Shown: positions 37,781-49,422 of the stretch, piece by piece
Numbering within the stretch: position 1 is the first letter of the stretch
Layout: every line of letters begins with the position of its first letter
Origin: Chlorobiaceae bacterium
Lineage (GTDB): Bacteria > Bacteroidota > Chlorobiia > Chlorobiales > Chlorobiaceae
Assembly (NCBI GenBank): GCA_013334965.1
Contig: JAAXWO010000009.1
Location: 51,144 to 115,143, forward strand
Length of the DNA: 64,000 nt
Direction of reading: 5' to 3'
Notes under the pieces: model-generated
Seen by the model: the letters and a program-made list of their open reading frames with translations, nothing else
What the model was told of the DNA's origin: nothing
Database searches by the model: none
Position numbers and translations under genes: made by a program

Positions 37781-38470
37781 ATGAGCAGGATAATCGAAGA
37801 AATCTACGTGTGGCGGCTGCCAGTAAGGCTGTATCACTGGATAAACGCCCTGTGCATCGTTGTCCTTTCGACTACCGGGATGTACATCGCATGGCCGGTA
37901 ATGAGCGCTCCGACAGGGGAGGCAGCACTGCATCACAGCATGGCACTGTGGCGTTATTTCCACTATGTGGTCGCATTTATTTTCATCGGCAACTTCCTCT
38001 ACCGCATGTATTATGCGCTGCTTGTCAAAGATGACCAGTATGCACGATTCGGCGGATTCAGGCCGTGGTCACCCGCATGGTGGGGAAATCCGTTCAAGGA
38101 ACAGGTCGCTTCCTACCTATTCCTGAGAGATGACGAGCCAAACTATGTCGGCCACAACCCGGTTGCCGCGCTGGCTCACTTCATCTTCATCTTTTGCGGG
38201 TCGGTATTCATGATTTTTACCGGTCTGGCAATGTATGGGGAGAACAACCCTGGCGGCTTTACGTCCACCTTTTTCGGATGGATGCTACCGCTTATGGGTG
38301 GCAGTTACGGTCTGCGTTATGCACACCACCTTGTCGCATGGATCTTTCCGTTTTATGTGATTGTCCACCTGTATGCGGTTTTCCGCCACGATGTCGTCGA
38401 CAGGACCAGCGTGACCTCATCGATCATCACAGGCTACAAGCACAAGGTTGAGGACGAGGCATCGGCATAA
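37781..38470 (+). CDS. hupC: Hydrogenase b-type cytochrome subunit
   Basis: 229 residues with four transmembrane helices and heme-ligating His residues in VRLYHWINAL, FHYVVAFIF, YAHHLVAWIF and VIVHLYAVFRHD. It anchors HupSL and passes electrons to menaquinone or chlorobiumquinone. Length and motifs are normal for the HupC/HyaC family. Confidence 0.94.
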   Translation: MSRIIEEIYVWRLPVRLYHWINALCIVVLSTTGMYIAWPVMSAPTGEAALHHSMALWRYFHYVVAFIFIGNFLYRMYYALLVKDDQYARFGGFRPWSPAWWGNPFKEQVASYLFLRDDEPNYVGHNPVAALAHFIFIFCGSVFMIFTGLAMYGENNPGGFTSTFFGWMLPLMGGSYGLRYAHHLVAWIFPFYVIVHLYAVFRHDVVDRTSVTSSIITGYKHKVEDEASA

Positions 38471-38508
38471 AGTATCGTGGATAAGCAGTACATCGTTCTT
38501 TGAGTGGA

Positions 38509-38549
38509 AAAGCCCGTCAGATGGAGTCATGCTGACGGGCTTTGTTTTT
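38509..38549 (+). terminator. Terminator-like hairpin between hupC and hupD
   Basis: AAAGCCCGTCAG (38509-38520) and CTGACGGGCTTT (38532-38543) form a perfect 12-bp stem followed by GTTTTTG. It is 38 bp after hupC and 24 bp before the likely hupD start, so hupD would be expressed through read-through or from its own promoter. Confidence 0.8.
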
Positions 38550-38572
38550 GTCAAAACAAGCGATTTACACCA

Positions 38573-39043
38573 TTGGAAAAAATCAACGTTGTCGGGCTCG
38601 GCAATATTCTATTCGGTGACGAAGGATTCGGTGTCGAGGCGGTCAGGGCTTTGGAAGCGTCAGGGGAGTATCCTGAATCGGTAAACTTCATCGACGGAGG
38701 TACCCAGGGAATATATCTGCTCGACTATTTCGAGTCGTGCGATGCGCTTCTCGTTTTTGACTCGATCATTCCCAAAGAGTTTGAGCAAAAGGTTTACATC
38801 TACCGTAATGAAGAACTCCCGGCGTTCATCCATCGCAAAATGTCTTCACATCAGATGGGTTTGAGCGAACTGCTCTGTGTTGCGAAGCTTCATGGCAAGG
38901 TGCCGGGGGAGATCGTACTCATAGGTGCTCCTCCGCTTGACCTTGAGTTGGGAGGCGGATTGACCGAGGTCATGAAAAGCCACGTCGATACAGCAGTCGG
39001 GATGGCCCGTAAGGTCCTCGATGGTTGGTTGGGTGCGGGTTAG
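38573..39043 (+). CDS. hupD: Hydrogenase maturation protease HupD/HyaD family
   Basis: 156 residues from a TTG at 38573, because INVVGLGNILFGDEGFG is the standard N-terminus. A GTG at 38504 would put 23 unrelated residues in front and would translate the terminator-like hairpin. Nickel-binding residues are seen as the Glu in GDEGFG, Asp in FIDGG and His in SSHQMG. It removes the C-terminal peptide of HupL after nickel insertion. No clear Shine-Dalgarno precedes the TTG. Confidence 0.88.
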   Translation: MEKINVVGLGNILFGDEGFGVEAVRALEASGEYPESVNFIDGGTQGIYLLDYFESCDALLVFDSIIPKEFEQKVYIYRNEELPAFIHRKMSSHQMGLSELLCVAKLHGKVPGEIVLIGAPPLDLELGGGLTEVMKSHVDTAVGMARKVLDGWLGAG

Positions 39044-39204
39044 CCACATTCTTCAGGAACGCAAATCCCTGAAGCGCGAGCTACAGTTCTGCAATACATG
39101 GGCGAGTTTCGGTTTGAGGAATGAAGGTGTAGAGTTTTGATTGGCGCTTATATCCAGAACCTTTCCTTACCCGCCAGAATACCGGTGTGTAGTTCAGCCC
39201 TTCC

Positions 39205-39255
39205 AGAAAATCAAAAGAGCCGCTTTTTCAGGCAGCTCTTTTGATTTTCTTTTTT
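39205..39255. terminator. Long bidirectional terminator between hupD and folE
   Basis: A perfect 16-bp stem, AGAAAATCAAAAGAGC (39205-39220) / GCTCTTTTGATTTTCT (39235-39250), with a 14-nt loop and T runs on both strands. It separates the converging hupD and queD-folE transcripts. The 160 bp between hupD and this hairpin contain no gene that I can see. Confidence 0.9.
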
Positions 39256-39333
39256 CCCCGGACAAAAGTCCTGACTGGACATAAAACAGTTTTTGTCAAG
39301 AAGCCTTATAAAACATCCGAAGATGACGCGCGA

Positions 39334-40023
39334 TCATCTAGATCCTATAAGTCGCAGGAACTCGCTTCGCGTCGACTGATTGTTCATGAAGTCTCCGGAC
39401 ATGGCAGAGGTGGTTGTCACCGAATTCTGCTTTTCGACGCCACGCATCACCATGCACATGTGGGTAGCTTCGATCACCACGGCAACCCCACGAGGAGCCA
39501 GGACGTTCTGGATGGCATCGCGGATCTGCTGGGTCAGACGTTCCTGTACCTGCAACCGCCGTGCAAACACTTCGACTACCCTCGGGATCTTGGAGAGTCC
39601 GACGATTTTGCCGTCAGGGATATAGGCTACGTGAGCCTTGCCGAAAAAGGGCAGCATGTGGTGTTCGCACATCGAATAGATGTCAATATCCTTCACCAGC
39701 ACCATTTCGTCATATGACTCGGTGAACACCGCTTTTTTGAGCAGCTGTTCGGGGTCCTGGCGATATCCCTTGGTCAGGAACCGCAGGGATTTTGCTACAC
39801 GTTCCGGCGTCAGAAGCAGCCCCTCCCGGTCAGGGTCTTCACCAACACCGATCAGCAGGCGGTGTACGGCATCAGTCATGCCGCCCATGGTCGTATCGTC
39901 GTGGTCATGCGATTCGTCGAAGCATTCGTCCAGGTCGCACTGTTCCATTTTTGTCGTTTTAATTCCGCTATTCACCAAGATATCTGACACTGTTTTTTCC
40001 TGTTTCATGAATGATAACTTCAT
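39334..40023 (-). CDS. folE: GTP cyclohydrolase I
   Basis: 229 residues from the ATG at 40023, which has a perfect AAGGAGG 9 nt upstream. The core (from about residue 50) has the zinc-site motif [12 protein letters not shown] and the C-terminal THMCMVMRG with the second Cys; GLSKIPR is also present. It converts GTP to dihydroneopterin triphosphate for folate, biopterin-type pterins or queuosine. An acidic/His-rich leader ([15 protein letters not shown]) precedes the core. The 5' 56 bp overlap the 3' end of queD. Confidence 0.95.
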   Translation of the reverse strand: MKLSFMKQEKTVSDILVNSGIKTTKMEQCDLDECFDESHDHDDTTMGGMTDAVHRLLIGVGEDPDREGLLLTPERVAKSLRFLTKGYRQDPEQLLKKAVFTESYDEMVLVKDIDIYSMCEHHMLPFFGKAHVAYIPDGKIVGLSKIPRVVEVFARRLQVQERLTQQIRDAIQNVLAPRGVAVVIEATHMCMVMRGVEKQNSVTTTSAMSGDFMNNQSTRSEFLRLIGSR

Positions 40024-40426
40024 GGAGGAAGACCTCCTTGTTGTCGATTGTCCGTAATCGTGATTCGAGAATATCCCAGACCGTCACGGCAAGAATTTCG
40101 GTCGTCGGGACGTTGCCGTCAAGCTCCCTGACGTCGAAGTTGAGATGTCTGTGGTCGAACCTTGCCACGATCTCCTCTTCGAGGATCGTTTTCAGCTCCT
40201 TAAGGTCGAACAGGTATCCCGTTCTCCTGTCGATGGTGCCGGAAAGGGTGATTTCCAGCAGATAGTTGTGCCCGTGACCATGTTCGCCGCTGCACTTGCC
40301 ATATATCCTCAGGTTATCATCGTCGGAAAGCTCCGGATTGAATAACCTGTGCGCCGCATTGAACTCGATTTTGCGGGTTACGTATATCTTTCTGGGTTTT
40401 TCGAGTATATCGTTCATAGGCACCAT
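39968..40426 (-). CDS. queD: 6-pyruvoyltetrahydropterin synthase / QueD family
   Basis: 152 residues from the ATG at 40426, preceded by AGGAAAA. Zinc and catalytic residues: H26 in NAAHRL and the C45-x3-H49-G-H51 block ([12 protein letters not shown]). It acts on dihydroneopterin triphosphate made by FolE. Green sulfur bacteria make glycosylated biopterins (such as tepidopterin), so a pyruvoyltetrahydropterin role is as likely as a queuosine role; sequence alone does not decide. Co-transcribed and overlapping with folE. Confidence 0.88.
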   Translation of the reverse strand: MVPMNDILEKPRKIYVTRKIEFNAAHRLFNPELSDDDNLRIYGKCSGEHGHGHNYLLEITLSGTIDRRTGYLFDLKELKTILEEEIVARFDHRHLNFDVRELDGNVPTTEILAVTVWDILESRLRTIDNKEVFLHEVIIHETGKNSVRYLGE

Positions 40427-40659
40427 TACGATTTTTCCTGCCTCGGACGGCAGTCACGTCTGAGAGTGGATGTTACTGATATGGAATACCTTGCATCGGG
40501 TCTATAAGTTTCAGCACGGTGATGGCCTGAGATTATTTGCGTGTCTGTATTTGTGAGTGAACAATAAAAAACTCGCAACTGGAAATGAAACGCTAAATGG
40601 TTCAGGGCTGTTTTTATCGTTCCGCTGATGCGTTATCGACCAGAATCGGAATGACAATG
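40427..40659. other. Intergenic region upstream of queD
   Basis: No gene seen. It should carry the leftward promoter of queD-folE. A small stem, CTGCC/GGCAG on the minus strand, lies just before the queD ribosome-binding site. I see no preQ1-riboswitch consensus. Confidence 0.4.
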
Positions 40660-40691
40660 AAAAAGGGCCACCTTTTCAGGTAGCCCTTTTT
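40660..40691. terminator. Terminator downstream of the zinc-peptidase gene
   Basis: AAAAAGGGC-ACCT and AGGT-GCCCTTTTT pair with a TTTC loop and one bulge on each side; A and T runs flank it, so it works for the leftward gene ending at 40733. Confidence 0.85.
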
Positions 40692-40732
40692 GCATTTGAC
40701 GGCTCTTTCGAGACCGCGCTGAACTGCAAAGA

Positions 40733-41428
40733 TCAATCGTTCCGGCGGTTCATCAGCGTCACATAGTACAGCAACTGCATGATCGCCTGAGCGGCCGCAG
40801 CAACATAAGTCAATGCCGCTGCGTCAAGGACGGCGTTGACCCCCTGCATCTCCGCCTGTGAAACGATACCCTGGGAAACCAGCAACTCCTTAGCCCTGCG
40901 GCTGGCGTCGAATTCGACGGGAAGCGTCACCAGTGCGAACAGTGCCGTACCGGCGAACAACAGGAGTCCAACCCATGCGAGAGAACTGCCGAGCGTGCCC
41001 GACATGAACAGCCCTATCATAAAGATGATCGGCCCCAGGCTACTGCCGATGGAGACTACAGGCACCATGGCAGACCTGATCGAAAGAGGGGAGTATCCTG
41101 TCTTGTCCTGCAGTGCATGACCGGCCTCATGGGCGGCGACGCCGACTGAAGCGATGCTTGGAATGCTGTAAACCTCTTCGCTCAGGCGCAGGGTTTTGCT
41201 TCTTGGATCATAGTGGTCCGAAAGCATGCCGCTGGTCATTTCGACGCCTACATTGCTCAGACCACCGCGATTGAGCAGGCGGGTTGCAGCTTCAGCGCCG
41301 GTGATTCCGCTCTGGGTAGGAACCTGGGAATATTTTTTGAAGGCCGATTTCACCTTGAACTGTGCCCAGAGACCGAGCAGAAGAGGCGGGCCTGCAAAAA
41401 GAAGATATGCTGGATCCAGAAAAAACAT
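40733..41428 (-). CDS. Membrane zinc metallopeptidase (YugP family)
   Basis: 231 residues. An N-terminal hydrophobic helix, the zinc motif H100-E-A-G-H104 in AAHEAGHALQD and three further hydrophobic helices match the Zn_peptidase_2/YugP family of membrane proteases. Physiological substrates are not established for the family. Single gene with its own terminator. Confidence 0.88.
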   Translation of the reverse strand: MFFLDPAYLLFAGPPLLLGLWAQFKVKSAFKKYSQVPTQSGITGAEAATRLLNRGGLSNVGVEMTSGMLSDHYDPRSKTLRLSEEVYSIPSIASVGVAAHEAGHALQDKTGYSPLSIRSAMVPVVSIGSSLGPIIFMIGLFMSGTLGSSLAWVGLLLFAGTALFALVTLPVEFDASRRAKELLVSQGIVSQAEMQGVNAVLDAAALTYVAAAAQAIMQLLYYVTLMNRRND

Positions 41429-41653
41429 GATTGTCTGAAATTAAAGTTTCGCGATACGAAAGAACTAACTTATGAAAAAACAATGAAACGATACCATAAG
41501 TTTCGATGAATACACGCCGGATACGGCGTAACAAAACAGCCTTAGCCCTTACGGTATACGGTTTGCTATCGTTTGACGATTATCGGTTCGATTTCCTGCG
41601 CAAGGCAGGGGGAGTTGCAAGGGGATGACGGGGAGACGGGCGGCCTGAAACGA

Positions 41654-41676
41654 CAAAACCGCTCGTTCAGAGCGGC
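41654..41676 (-). terminator. Terminator of the initiator tRNA gene
   Basis: CCGCTC/GAGCGG stem (41659-41664 / 41670-41675) followed on the minus strand by TTTT, 10 bp beyond the tRNA 3' end. Confidence 0.6.
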
Positions 41677-41685
41677 TTTACCTTG

Positions 41686-41758
41686 TGGTGGGGACAGGAC
41701 TTGAACCTGCAGCCTCCGGGTTATGAGCCCGACGAGCTACCAATTGCTCTACCCCACG
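41686..41758 (-). tRNA. Initiator tRNA-fMet (anticodon CAT)
   Basis: 73 nt on the minus strand. The loop CTCATAA carries CAT. Initiator features are visible: position 1 is C facing C72, so the first pair is a mismatch, and three consecutive G-C pairs (GGG/CCC) close the anticodon stem. T loop TTCAAGT. CCA is not encoded. Confidence 0.93.
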
Positions 41759-41862
41759 GATACAAGCTAAGCCAATTGGTGAGCTTTCCTAATAAACGAT
41801 GCAAATACTTTAAAATAAGTGCACCTCGTTTATTGCTGCAGGTCTCGTCATGGCGGTAGCGG

Positions 41863-42540
41863 TCAGAATGCGTAGGCCAATCCGATGGAGATGACGGGGT
41901 AATAGTTGATGTTGTCCGTCGAATCCTTCACTTTGGTAACCTCCTTGGCAAGTTCGCTCTGGAATGTCGGGTCTGAGGCGATCGGGCCGCTGGCGAGCAG
42001 GGATACTTTCGGGGTGCCCTGGAACATGACGCCAAGATCACATGTGAGCGAAAGGGAGCTGTTTTTGCCTACGGCATTTCCCCATCCGATACCGGCATAA
42101 GGTGCGACATTATTGAAGTCGATTTTTCCGGTGAGGATACCCAGCTGTGCGGGGTTGTAGGAGAGGTCGCCGATTTTGTAGGAGCTTTGTGGTTTTGCCG
42201 TGGCTGTTACTTCGTTGTTGTTGACCAGAATTCCTGAAGAGATCCTGAAGCCGGAATCACTGAAAGGATACAGGTCGACAAGAACGGGTATGGTCTGGAG
42301 TTTCAGCTCATAATCGTAATCGATATCGCTTTTGCTTGCATTGCCGGAATAGTTGAATGCATTATAACCGGACCTGATGTTGAGATTGGGGACGAGGTTC
42401 ATGGTCACTTCGCCGCCGATGCCAAGCGTACCGCCTTTGATGCCGATTGCGACATCGCCGGTACCTGCGAATGCCGAAGGGGTTGCGCAAAGAAAAAGTG
42501 CAGCAGCAACAATCGTTTTTTTGATCAGCTCAGATTTCAT
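41863..42540 (-). CDS. Outer-membrane beta-barrel protein, unknown
   Basis: 225 residues with a signal peptide cleaved near SAFAGT (residues 22-26). Alternating hydrophobic strands and a terminal aromatic residue (ISIGLAYAF) indicate an outer-membrane beta barrel of the OmpW/porin-like sort. GIKGGTLGIGGEVTMNL near the start is typical of such barrels. No function can be assigned. Single gene on the minus strand, divergent from the next gene. Confidence 0.75.
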   Translation of the reverse strand: MKSELIKKTIVAAALFLCATPSAFAGTGDVAIGIKGGTLGIGGEVTMNLVPNLNIRSGYNAFNYSGNASKSDIDYDYELKLQTIPVLVDLYPFSDSGFRISSGILVNNNEVTATAKPQSSYKIGDLSYNPAQLGILTGKIDFNNVAPYAGIGWGNAVGKNSSLSLTCDLGVMFQGTPKVSLLASGPIASDPTFQSELAKEVTKVKDSTDNINYYPVISIGLAYAF

Positions 42541-42767
42541 GGAGGGTCACTGTTATGGTTTTTCTCTATGGATGATGTGAAAACAACGTTTAAATATACA
42601 ACTTATAATCGTTGAGATATTTTAACGAATTAACGGCGCACTTATCGAGCGACTGCTGTTGTTGTATTGGGTACAGGGAGAATTTACTGGCGTTGTCCTC
42701 GAATTCAGGTTGATGTGAGCGAGAAACTGTTATCACGCAAACCGTCGAACCGTTAACCGAAATCACT

Positions 42768-43484
42768 ATGACTCTTTCAGAAACGGCTGAAAAAGCCATT
42801 GCCGCTTATGGCGGACAGGATCTTTGGAAGAATGCCGCATCGGTTGAAACCGAGGTGAGCGCCTCCGGTTTGGCGTTCATACTGAAGAGGAGACCATATT
42901 TCCGTCATTCCAGGATGACCATGGATGCTCACAGGCCTTTTTGCAGGTTTTCTCCGATCGGTAACCGGCCGGGTATCACCGGAGTGCTTGACGGTGGGGA
43001 TGTCAGGTTGGAAAATGAACGAGGACAGGTCGTTTCGGAGCGACGGAATGCCCGGAGCTATTTTAAGCCCGGACGTCGCCTGTTCGTCTGGGATGACCTC
43101 GACATGAGCTATTTCGCAAACTATGCGTCATGGAACTATTTCACGTTGCCGGCCCTGCTCATGAACGAAGGGATAGAGTGGCGCGAATCCGGACCTGGTC
43201 TGCTGCTGGCGCGCTTTCCTGATGCTATCCCCACGCACAGCAGGGAACAGGAATTTCGCTTCGATCTTCGGACCGGTCTGTTGATCCAGCACGACTATAC
43301 TGCCGATATCATCAGTCCGCTTGCAAAGGCATCCAATGTCGTATTGAAGCATGCTGCAAACAGCAGCGGACTTGTGTATCCTTCAGAACGTCTGGTGACG
43401 CCGAGAAGTCCCAAAGGAAATCCGTTACGCGGACCGGTACTGATACATCTGGAACTCCACGATTACCGGGTCATGTGCCGGTAG
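42768..43484 (+). CDS. Conserved protein of unknown function
   Basis: 238 residues, no signal peptide or membrane helix. Its beginning (ETAEKAIAAYGGQDLWKNA) and later DLRTGLLIQHDYTADI suggest a beta-rich sheet like the LolA/outer-membrane lipoprotein-sorting fold, but I cannot confirm this. I know of similar cytosolic or secreted proteins annotated only as hypothetical. The next gene is 99 bp downstream. Confidence 0.6.
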   Translation: MTLSETAEKAIAAYGGQDLWKNAASVETEVSASGLAFILKRRPYFRHSRMTMDAHRPFCRFSPIGNRPGITGVLDGGDVRLENERGQVVSERRNARSYFKPGRRLFVWDDLDMSYFANYASWNYFTLPALLMNEGIEWRESGPGLLLARFPDAIPTHSREQEFRFDLRTGLLIQHDYTADIISPLAKASNVVLKHAANSSGLVYPSERLVTPRSPKGNPLRGPVLIHLELHDYRVMCR

Positions 43485-43583
43485 ACGGATATTGTGGATT
43501 CGAGGCTCTCGGGAAGCATCGGGGCCACATGGTTCATTATATTGTTAAAGGTCGCGGATTTGAGAACTTATGCTCGACAGACG

Positions 43584-44909
43584 ATGAAGTCAAGAATGCA
43601 CAGTTTCTGCCTGCTCAGGATGATACCGGTGATGGCGCTGGCCATGTGCATGTCATCGCTCCCGGTTTGCAGTGCATCTGCGGCTATCAGGAGCATGTAT
43701 CTGAAGGGGAGCGTCAATCCTGGCAGCTCAGTATATTTATTGCGGGTTCTTGACGAGGCGAACCGCGATGGTGACCAACTGTTGCTGGTGCAACTCGATA
43801 CGCCCGGTGGCCTGGTGAGTTCGCTGAGATCGATGGTGCAGGGTGTACTGGCCTCCCGGGTGCCGGTCGTGGTGTATGTTTCGCCATCGGGAGCGCAGGC
43901 GGCATCTGCCGGGGCCCTGCTGCTGCTCTCTGCTCATGTTGCGGCGATGGCTCCGGGCACTGAAACAGGTGCGGCCCATCCCGTCGGTATTGGTCGTTTA
44001 AGCGAGAAGGGGAGCGTGATGGGTACGAAGGTCGAGAACGACCTGGCGGCTTTTGCGCGCAGCCTCGCACAGAAACGTGGCCGTAATCCTGAATGGGCAG
44101 AGCGTGCCGTACGCGAAAGCATCGCATCGACGGCGACCGAATCCTTGACGGCTGGCATCATTGATACGGTTGTCGCAGGGAGAACAGAGCTTTTGAGGTT
44201 TATCGACGGTCGAAGGGTATCGACAGCATCGGGAGACGTGACCATTCGCACGAAAGGTGTGCCGGTAAGGGAGGTCATGCCTTCGTTCGGCGAACAGGTG
44301 ATGATGACCATCGCCGATCCGAACATCGCACTGTTCCTGCTGCTGCTTGGCATTGCCGGACTCTATTTCGAACTCTCGACTCCCGGTGCGGTTTTTCCTG
44401 GCGTCGCCGGGGCGATTTCGCTTCTCCTCGGCGCCTATGCCATGCAACTCCTGTCTGTCAACGCTACGGGGCTTCTGCTTGTTTTGCTCGCACTCATCTT
44501 TTTTACGCTGGAAATCTTCGTGGTAAGCAGCGGAGTCCTTGCCATCGCCGGTCTTATTGCCCTGTTTATTGGTTCGATCATGGTTTTCAATGCCCCTGAA
44601 ATCGGCCTTTCGATCAACTGGTGGGTTTTTCTTCCCCTTTTTCTTTCATTTTCCGCCATAGTACTGTTACTTGTTTTTGTGGTAGTCCGTTCGACGAAGC
44701 GCAAGGCGCTCTCTGGCATGGAGGGGCTTGTCGGCGAGACGGGCAGGGTCGAGCGAGCGATCGAAGAGGGACGGCCGGGAAAGGTGTTTGTGCACGGTGA
44801 GCTTTGGGATGCTGAAGGGAACGGCTCTTTTCCTCCGGGAACGGCGGTGACGGTTACGGGAGCCGATGGCATGCGGTTGAAGGTAAAACAAAACATCAAG
44901 GAGTTGTGA
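43584..44909 (+). CDS. NfeD-type membrane serine protease (ClpP class)
   Basis: 441 residues from the ATG at 43584; the frame is open from 43494. Signal peptide (about 1-33), ClpP-like protease domain with TPGG (73-76) and the nucleophile S108 in GAQAASAG, four C-terminal membrane helices, and a C-terminal NfeD/OB domain ([10 protein letters not shown]). In the archaeal homologue the Ser and a Lys form the catalytic dyad and the enzyme cleaves stomatin. The slipin gene starts 1 bp after the stop, giving the classic NfeD-slipin pair. Confidence 0.9.
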   Translation: MKSRMHSFCLLRMIPVMALAMCMSSLPVCSASAAIRSMYLKGSVNPGSSVYLLRVLDEANRDGDQLLLVQLDTPGGLVSSLRSMVQGVLASRVPVVVYVSPSGAQAASAGALLLLSAHVAAMAPGTETGAAHPVGIGRLSEKGSVMGTKVENDLAAFARSLAQKRGRNPEWAERAVRESIASTATESLTAGIIDTVVAGRTELLRFIDGRRVSTASGDVTIRTKGVPVREVMPSFGEQVMMTIADPNIALFLLLLGIAGLYFELSTPGAVFPGVAGAISLLLGAYAMQLLSVNATGLLLVLLALIFFTLEIFVVSSGVLAIAGLIALFIGSIMVFNAPEIGLSINWWVFLPLFLSFSAIVLLLVFVVVRSTKRKALSGMEGLVGETGRVERAIEEGRPGKVFVHGELWDAEGNGSFPPGTAVTVTGADGMRLKVKQNIKEL

Positions 44910-44910
44910 G

Positions 44911-45660
44911 ATGCTGGAGATAAATTTTGTGGTGCTGCTGATACTGGTGATCGCATTTTTAGTTTCTTCAGTCAAGATCATGACGGAGTACGAGCGGGCT
45001 GTCATTTTCCGGCTTGGCAGGATCATCGGGGCAAAAGGGCCGGGGCTGATCATCCTGATTCCCTACATAGACCGGATGGTCAGGGTGGATCTCAGGACGG
45101 TTACGCTCGATGTGCCGCCCCAGGATATCATCACACGAGACAACGTTTCCGTCAAGGTTAGCGCCGTGGTCTATTTCAGGGTGCTCGATCCGATCAAGGC
45201 GATCATCGATGTGGCCGATTTTCATTTCGCTACTTCCCAGCTTGCCCAGACGACGTTGCGTAGCGTATGCGGTCAGGGGGATATGGATAATCTGCTTGCC
45301 GACCGGGAAGAGATCAACGACCGGATCCAGACCATTCTCGACAAGGATACTGAACCGTGGGGCGTGAAAGTCGCCAAGGTAGAGGTGAAGGAGATCGATC
45401 TGCCGGAGGAGATGCGACGGGCAATGGCAAAGCAGGCAGAAGCCGAGCGCGAGCGTCGATCGAAGATCATCAACGCAGAGGGAGAGTTCCAGGCCGCCCA
45501 GCGCCTGTCGGAGGCAGCGGCGATCATCGCAGTCAACCCCGCAGCATTGCAGTTGCGTTATCTGCAGACGTTGCAGGATATCGCCACCGAAAACAATTCT
45601 ACCACCATTTTCCCGGTGCCCATCGATCTGTTCAAGGCGTTTTTCGATAAAAAATCGTGA
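44911..45660 (+). CDS. Slipin (stomatin/SPFH family)
   Basis: 249 residues: one N-terminal membrane helix (about 5-23), the SPFH domain ([20 protein letters not shown] to about 190) and a helical C-terminus ([16 protein letters not shown]). Bacterial slipins organise membrane microdomains and are paired with an NfeD protease, here immediately upstream. A separate RBS is hard to see; translational coupling to NfeD is likely. Confidence 0.92.
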   Translation: MLEINFVVLLILVIAFLVSSVKIMTEYERAVIFRLGRIIGAKGPGLIILIPYIDRMVRVDLRTVTLDVPPQDIITRDNVSVKVSAVVYFRVLDPIKAIIDVADFHFATSQLAQTTLRSVCGQGDMDNLLADREEINDRIQTILDKDTEPWGVKVAKVEVKEIDLPEEMRRAMAKQAEAERERRSKIINAEGEFQAAQRLSEAAAIIAVNPAALQLRYLQTLQDIATENNSTTIFPVPIDLFKAFFDKKS

Positions 45661-45692
45661 GTTCGCTTTCTTAATCAATAAAAGTTACGGCC

Positions 45693-46145
45693 ATGATTAC
45701 CATCAAGTCGATTCTTTGTCCCATTGATTTTTCCGAAGCCTCAACCAATGCCTATCGATACGCCTGCGAATTCGCCAGGTCGATGGGGTCCTCGATCATG
45801 TTGCTGAATGTCATTGAGCCTCGCCCCATGGCCGCGGACATGACGCTGAACTACATTCCGCTCGAAGAGGATCTCGCCAATGCAGCGACGGCGGATCTGG
45901 AGCCTCTGGTGAATGAGGCAAAAGCAAAGGGGATCTCCGTGCACTCCGACGTGATTATCGGTATCCCTGCCGACCTGATCCTTCAGCAGGCAGTCGATTC
46001 GGATGCGAGCCTGATCATCATGGGTTCGCACGGCAAGACCGGCTTGAGCAGGCTGCTTATGGGCAGCGTTGCCGAGGCGGTTGTAAGGAAGGCGAAGATT
46101 CCTGTCCTGATCGTCAAGGCAGAGGAAAAGGAGTTTATCTCGTAG
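45693..46145 (+). CDS. Universal stress protein (UspA family)
   Basis: 150 residues. Starts ILCPIDFSEAS and ends with the ATP-binding G-x2-G-x9-G-[ST] motif, MGSHGKTGLSRLLMGSVAE. Cytoplasmic stress-linked nucleotide-binding protein. It follows slipin by 32 bp and may share its transcript. Confidence 0.9.
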   Translation: MITIKSILCPIDFSEASTNAYRYACEFARSMGSSIMLLNVIEPRPMAADMTLNYIPLEEDLANAATADLEPLVNEAKAKGISVHSDVIIGIPADLILQQAVDSDASLIIMGSHGKTGLSRLLMGSVAEAVVRKAKIPVLIVKAEEKEFIS

Positions 46146-46272
46146 GTTCGGCAGGCAGATCGTTGAGCATGTAGATGAGGCAGCAGCAAAGGAAAAACCA
46201 GAAACGATGAAATTCCGGGAGCGCCGAACTCCCGCCAGGCAATGCAAAAGAGGGGTCTGCGGATGGAGATGA

Positions 46273-47271
46273 TCACTGTGCCCTGAATGCTTCGAGCAGG
46301 GCAAGCGCTCCGCTGAAGGGGCTTATGGATCCGGAGAGGACCTTCTGTTCGACGGAATCCCTGATTGCGGCTACGGCAGGGCGGTTGAAAAACTCACGTT
46401 TCAGGCGGTCTTCTGCGATCGTGTAGAGTAGCAGGCGCAACTGTTGTTTCCTCTGTTCGTCCCATGTCCCGTTCTCCCTCATGGTTTCAGAGAACTCGAC
46501 GATGTTGTGCCATACCTCGGTGATGCCGGCACCTTCGAGTGCCGAGGTAAGCATGACTTTCCGTTCCCAGCCTGGATGTTTTTCCGGGATCAACCTGAGT
46601 CCAGCCTCAAAATCCGCCCTCGAAACCTGTGCGATTCCGCTGCGGTCGCCATCGGCCTTGGTGATGGCGACTGCGTCGGCTATCTCCATGATGCCTCGTT
46701 TGATCCCCTGGAGCTCGTCGCCCGAGCCGGGCAGCATAAGCAGGAGGATAAAATCGACCATCGAGTTGACCACGATTTCTGACTGACCGACACCGACCGT
46801 TTCGACGATGATCACATCGTAGCCTGCGGCTTCGCAGAGCAGGATGGTTTCATGGGTCCGCGGGGAGGTGCCACCCAGGTATCCGGAGGATGCTGTCGGG
46901 CGAATGAAGACCGCCGGTTCAACAGAGAGCTTCTCCATGCGGGCCTTGTCGCCAAGGATGCTTCCGCCGGATCGCACGCTGCTCGGGTCGATGGCCAGTA
47001 CGGCAACCCGAAGGCCTTCCTGCACGATTTTGAGGCCGAGGGATTCGATGAAGGTGCTTTTCCCTGCTCCGGGCGCTCCGGTGATGCCGAGACGGATCGA
47101 CCGGCGCCTTGTGGCGAGGCATCGGTCGAGGATGGCGTGTGCGGTCAGTTCGTGGTCGGGACGGCTGGATTCGACCATGGTGATCGCACGGCTCAGGATG
47201 TTGCGGTTCCCGCCCCTGATGCCCTCGACGAACTCGTCGACGGTAAGTTCATGCCGGCGTTTATGCGTCAT
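46273..47271 (-). CDS. meaB: Methylmalonyl-CoA mutase-associated GTPase MeaB (ArgK)
   Basis: 332 residues. P-loop GAPGAGKST (about 64-72), then LAIDPSS, DVIIVETVGVGQSE and ITKAD as in G3E-family MeaB. It protects and reloads the B12 cofactor of methylmalonyl-CoA mutase using GTP. Last gene of the propionate cluster, 15 bp after mutB. Confidence 0.93.
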   Translation of the reverse strand: MTHKRRHELTVDEFVEGIRGGNRNILSRAITMVESSRPDHELTAHAILDRCLATRRRSIRLGITGAPGAGKSTFIESLGLKIVQEGLRVAVLAIDPSSVRSGGSILGDKARMEKLSVEPAVFIRPTASSGYLGGTSPRTHETILLCEAAGYDVIIVETVGVGQSEIVVNSMVDFILLLMLPGSGDELQGIKRGIMEIADAVAITKADGDRSGIAQVSRADFEAGLRLIPEKHPGWERKVMLTSALEGAGITEVWHNIVEFSETMRENGTWDEQRKQQLRLLLYTIAEDRLKREFFNRPAVAAIRDSVEQKVLSGSISPFSGALALLEAFRAQ

Positions 47272-47286
47272 CCTTCCGGTTCCGTG

Positions 47287-49418
<2,132 letters not shown>

Positions 49419-49422
<4 letters not shown>

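Noticed and set aside
41686..41758. Elongator tRNA-Met or tRNA-Ile2
   Set aside because: The C1-C72 mismatch and three G-C pairs in the anticodon stem identify an initiator tRNA.
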